A stretch of DNA of 17,510 nucleotides from JBBIOI01 sp037443425 (GTDB taxonomy: Bacteria > Desulfobacterota > BSN033 > UBA1163): NCBI GenBank assembly GCA_037443425.1, contig JBBIOI010000072.1, positions 1-17,510 on the forward strand. Direction: 5' to 3'. Of the stretch, positions 14,580-17,510 are shown piece after piece. Within the stretch, counting starts at the first letter, position 1; each line of letters begins with the position of its first letter. The notes below the pieces were generated by a model. It was not told the DNA's origin. It made no database searches and saw only the letters and a program-made list of their open reading frames with translations. The position numbers were made by a program, and so were the translations under genes.

Positions 14580-16712
14580 ATGGTTGATCTAAAGTATAAA
14601 ATTGGAACAGATCGTCTTCAAATGCCTATCCAGTATGTAAAAGGAGTAGGTCCAAAGCTTGCCAAACTCTTTGAGAAGAAAGGTATTTTTACTGTTGAAG
14701 ACGCCTTATATTTTCTTCCAAGGTGTTATGAGGACAGAAGGAATATAAAAAAGATATCAGAGTTAAAGGTAGGTAGAAAGGAAACAGGTTTTGGAGAGAT
14801 TCTGCTTTCTGGATTTGTTTTGTATCAAAATAGAAGAAAGAGGATTTTTGAGGCTGTTATAGGTGATGGGACTGGAACAATCGTATTAAAATGGTTTCAG
14901 GGGAATGAAAAATACCTTAAGGAGCGTTTCAAAAAAGGCAGGAGATTAATTTTTTCAGGCGAGGTAAGATGGTTTAATTACCAGAAAGAGATCCATCACC
15001 CTGATGTCGAAATCGTTGAAGGTGATATTGATAAGGATTATCTGAACTTTAAAAGGATTGTCCCAATATATTCTGAAACTGAAGGGCTTAATCAAAGGAC
15101 GCTAAGAAGATTAATGAAAAATATTGTTGACACATATTCAAGGGATATTCAAAGTCCTATACCTCGTGATGTTATTGAACGTCAAGACTTGATCAATCTT
15201 TCAGAGGCCTTTAAGAGGGTACATTTCCCTCCTGATGGAGAATCCTTAGAGGATCTAAATAATCAGAAATCAGAGGCTCATCGAAGGATTATATTTGAAG
15301 AGTTCTTCTTTCTTGAACTTGTCATGGCGTTAAAAAAGAGAGGTACATTAATCGAAGCAGGGATATCATTTAAAGCGGATGGAATTTTAGAGAAAAGACT
15401 TTTAGAAACTCTACCATTTCAATTAACCAATGCACAGAAAAGGGTTCTTGATGAGATTAAGGCCGATCTTGAAAGACCGCATCCAATGAATCGTCTTATA
15501 CAGGGTGATGTGGGATGTGGAAAGACAATAGTAGCGGTCTTAGCAGGTCTTAATGTAGTAGAATGTGGTTACCAGGTGGCTATTATGGCTCCAACAGAGG
15601 TTTTAGCAGAACAGCACTATATCAATATTCATCGTCTTGTTGATCCATTAGGTATAAGGGTTTCGCTTCTGACAAGTAACATAAAAGGAAAAGAGAGAGA
15701 GAAGCTATACAGAGAGATAGAGAATGGAGAAATAGACTTCATAGTTGGCACCCATGCAATCATACAGGAAGAGGTTGAGTTCAACCGATTGGGACTTGCA
15801 ATTATTGATGAACAGCATAAGTTTGGAGTAGTCCAGAGGGCCCTATTAAAAAGGAAAGGAAGAAATCCTGATGTATTGGTTATGACAGCAACTCCAATTC
15901 CAAGGACCCTTGCCATGACCATATATGGAGATCTCGATGTTTCCATAATCGATGAGATGCCACCCGGTAGAATGCCTGTTAAAACGATAGTTGCCCACGA
16001 ATCTCAAAGGCAGAGGGTATATCAGATGATTGAAGATGAAGTTAGAAAAGGAAGGCAGGCATTTATCGTTTATCCTCTTGTTGAGGAGTCAGAAAAATTG
16101 GATCTGAAGAATGCAACTCAAATGGCAGAACACCTTCAGAAAGATGTCTTTCCAGGATTTAGGGTTGGACTACTTCATGGCAGGATGCGAAGTGATGAAA
16201 AGGAAGCGATAATGCTTGATTTTAAAGATATGAAGATACAGATACTGGTTGCCACCACTGTAATTGAGGTGGGTATTGATATCCCAAATGCATCAATCAT
16301 GCTCGTTGAACATGCAGAACGATTTGGCCTTTCCCAGCTTCACCAGCTGAGAGGAAGGATAGGGAGGGGTCGTTATCCATCCAAATGCATCCTTTTAGCA
16401 CAGTATAAAGCTTCTGAGGATGCAAGGATTAGACTAAAGGCAATGGAAAGGACAAATGATGGGTTTCAAATCGCAGAGGAGGATCTGGCTTTAAGAGGCC
16501 CTGGAGATCTTTTTGGTATAAGACAATCAGGATTGCCTGATTTCAGAGTGGCCCATCTCGTTCGTGATACACCGATCTTAATAGAGGCAAGGAGGGAGGC
16601 ATTTAGATTGATTCAGGATGACCCGGAATTGATGAATCCAATACATTCGGGATTAAAAGATTTGCTTAAGAAGAGATGGGAGGGGAGAATGGAGCTTGCA
16701 AGTGTTGGGTGA
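14580..16712 (+). CDS. recG: ATP-dependent DNA helicase RecG
   Basis: RecG is a double-strand DNA translocase that remodels stalled replication forks and Holliday junctions. The 710-residue length is normal. The N-terminal part has a helix-hairpin-helix-like QYVKGVGPKLAKLFEKKGI and the wedge/OB region starting near FLPRCYEDRR. The helicase core has Walker A GDVGCGKT (residues 309-316), Walker B DEQH (410-413), motif III TATPIPRTLAMT, and the RecG-specific IEVGIDIPNASIMLVEHAER followed by GLSQLHQLRGRIGRG. The C-terminal TRG region includes DGFQIAEEDLALRGPGDLFG. The ATG at 14580 is close to its AAAGGA element (three-base spacer). The next in-frame ATG (residue 15) lacks a ribosome-binding site, so I keep the first. 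It follows the zinc ribbon gene by 12 bases. Confidence 0.97.
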   Translation: MVDLKYKIGTDRLQMPIQYVKGVGPKLAKLFEKKGIFTVEDALYFLPRCYEDRRNIKKISELKVGRKETGFGEILLSGFVLYQNRRKRIFEAVIGDGTGTIVLKWFQGNEKYLKERFKKGRRLIFSGEVRWFNYQKEIHHPDVEIVEGDIDKDYLNFKRIVPIYSETEGLNQRTLRRLMKNIVDTYSRDIQSPIPRDVIERQDLINLSEAFKRVHFPPDGESLEDLNNQKSEAHRRIIFEEFFFLELVMALKKRGTLIEAGISFKADGILEKRLLETLPFQLTNAQKRVLDEIKADLERPHPMNRLIQGDVGCGKTIVAVLAGLNVVECGYQVAIMAPTEVLAEQHYINIHRLVDPLGIRVSLLTSNIKGKEREKLYREIENGEIDFIVGTHAIIQEEVEFNRLGLAIIDEQHKFGVVQRALLKRKGRNPDVLVMTATPIPRTLAMTIYGDLDVSIIDEMPPGRMPVKTIVAHESQRQRVYQMIEDEVRKGRQAFIVYPLVEESEKLDLKNATQMAEHLQKDVFPGFRVGLLHGRMRSDEKEAIMLDFKDMKIQILVATTVIEVGIDIPNASIMLVEHAERFGLSQLHQLRGRIGRGRYPSKCILLAQYKASEDARIRLKAMERTNDGFQIAEEDLALRGPGDLFGIRQSGLPDFRVAHLVRDTPILIEARREAFRLIQDDPELMNPIHSGLKDLLKKRWEGRMELASVG

Positions 16713-16796
16713 TAGTCTATTACGGATTTGAAAAGAGAAAAAAACTATGTTAACCCTGAATTTATAAAATTAAAATAAATTTTTAGGGGAAATTTT

Positions 16797-17510
16797 ATGG
16801 AATCGATTCATATCGAGGCTTCAAGGTTTCAAAGGATGATGAGGCTTCCACCATATATCTTTGGGATTGTAAACCAGCTAAAGATGGAGGCAAGAAGAAG
16901 GGGAGAGGACATAATAGATCTGGGAATGGGAAATCCAGACATGCCCACCCCAAAACATATAGTCAATAAATTAATAGAGGCAGCTAAAAATCCAAGAAAC
17001 CATAGGTATTCTGCCTCTAAGGGTATATATAAATTGCGTCTGGCGATTACTAATTGGTACAAAAGACGCTACGACGTTGAACTCGATCCAGAAACAGAGA
17101 GTGTGGTAACGATAGGGGCAAAAGAAGGGATTGCTCATTTAGTCCTGGCAACAATTGCACCTGGTGATGTTGTTCTGGTGCCAAATCCTACTTATCCTAT
17201 ACATTCTTATTCAGCAATTATTGCAGGTGGTGATATTCGTTCGGTGCCGTTACAAGGTGAAGGAGATTTTTTTGATCGTCTTCGCCGCGCAACAAAGGAT
17301 ACATGGCCAATGCCAAAGATGATTATATTGAGTTTTCCTCATAATCCTACAACAATGGTTGTTGATATAGATTTTTTTGAAAAATTGGTCTCCTTTGCAA
17401 GGGAGCATAATATTATGGTGGTTCATGACCTGGCATATGGAGACATCGTCTTTGATGGATACCAAGCACCAAGTCTTCTTCAAGTAAAAGGAGGAAAGGA
17501 TGTGGGGGTT
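16797..17510 (+). CDS. Class I/II aminotransferase, AlaC-like (3' end outside window)
   Basis: The frame runs from ATG at 16797 to the end of the window without a stop, giving 238 visible residues of a protein that is usually about 390-410. AGGGGA six bases upstream supports the start. The N-terminus (RLPPYIFGIVNQLKMEARRR, then IDLGMGNPDMPTP) closely follows the AlaC-type alanine/glutamate-pyruvate aminotransferases. PLP-site features include PNPTYPIHSY, FPHNPTT (the cofactor-contacting Asn) and HDLAYGDIVFDG (Asp and Tyr). The Schiff-base lysine lies beyond the window. It should interconvert alanine and pyruvate or a similar amino acid/2-oxoacid pair; other PLP fold-type I specificities such as LL-diaminopimelate aminotransferase remain possible. 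In relatives this gene often precedes homoserine dehydrogenase, which could be checked downstream. Confidence 0.88.
   Translation, partial: MESIHIEASRFQRMMRLPPYIFGIVNQLKMEARRRGEDIIDLGMGNPDMPTPKHIVNKLIEAAKNPRNHRYSASKGIYKLRLAITNWYKRRYDVELDPETESVVTIGAKEGIAHLVLATIAPGDVVLVPNPTYPIHSYSAIIAGGDIRSVPLQGEGDFFDRLRRATKDTWPMPKMIILSFPHNPTTMVVDIDFFEKLVSFAREHNIMVVHDLAYGDIVFDGYQAPSLLQVKGGKDVGV

Noticed and set aside
16713..16796. Promoter for the aminotransferase gene
   Set aside because: TTGAAA at 16728 has no acceptable -10 at 16-18 bases, so I do not call a site although the gap is AT-rich.

Overview
The window is AT-rich bacterial chromosome with compact, mostly co-directional genes. I see no tRNA, rRNA, CRISPR array, phage gene or transposase gene. 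Marker content (SelB, a two-subunit indolepyruvate:ferredoxin oxidoreductase, tandem M16 protease, OGG1-type glycosylase, HyuB, RecG, AlaC-like aminotransferase) suggests an anaerobic bacterium of a Desulfobacterota- or Nitrospirota-like lineage. That placement is inference from gene content and style; no ribosomal marker is present to test it.

Layout. 1-1505 (+): the C-terminal part of selB, cut by the window edge, then a membrane-anchored TPR protein. 1626-4061 (+): iorA and iorB, encoding the oxidoreductase that turns aryl-pyruvates into aryl-acetyl-CoA with reduction of ferredoxin, closed by a clear hairpin terminator at 4087-4126. 4170-7628 (+): an exported two-domain M16 zinc protease whose stop codon directly abuts the start of an OGG1-family DNA glycosylase. 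7653-8393 (-): a metallo-beta-lactamase-fold hydrolase, divergent from the next unit.

8516-11295 (+): a stand-alone HyuB (hydantoinase B/oxoprolinase family) coupled to a periplasmic NMT1/SsuA-like substrate-binding protein. 11300-12619 (-): an FAD-dependent oxidoreductase, convergent with that pair. 12653-12940: a palindromic interspersed repeat fused in frame to what looks like the tail of a lost membrane protein. 13009-14280 (+): a 12-helix MFS transporter with a TTG start. Together 8516-14280 reads as an accessory uptake/catabolism region with missing partners: no HyuA, no ABC permease and no ABC ATPase.

14373-16712 (+): a 64-residue double-CxxC zinc ribbon protein, then recG. 16797-17510 (+): the N-terminal two thirds or so of an AlaC-like aminotransferase, cut by the window end.

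Most of the window is recognisable housekeeping or metabolic sequence. I did not find a clear new system. The points most worth a second look are the incomplete HyuB/binding-protein module, the repeat-derived chimeric reading frame and possible gene remnant, the leader peptide overlapping the MFS start, the zinc ribbon/recG pair, and an altered substrate-site motif in the OGG1-like enzyme.
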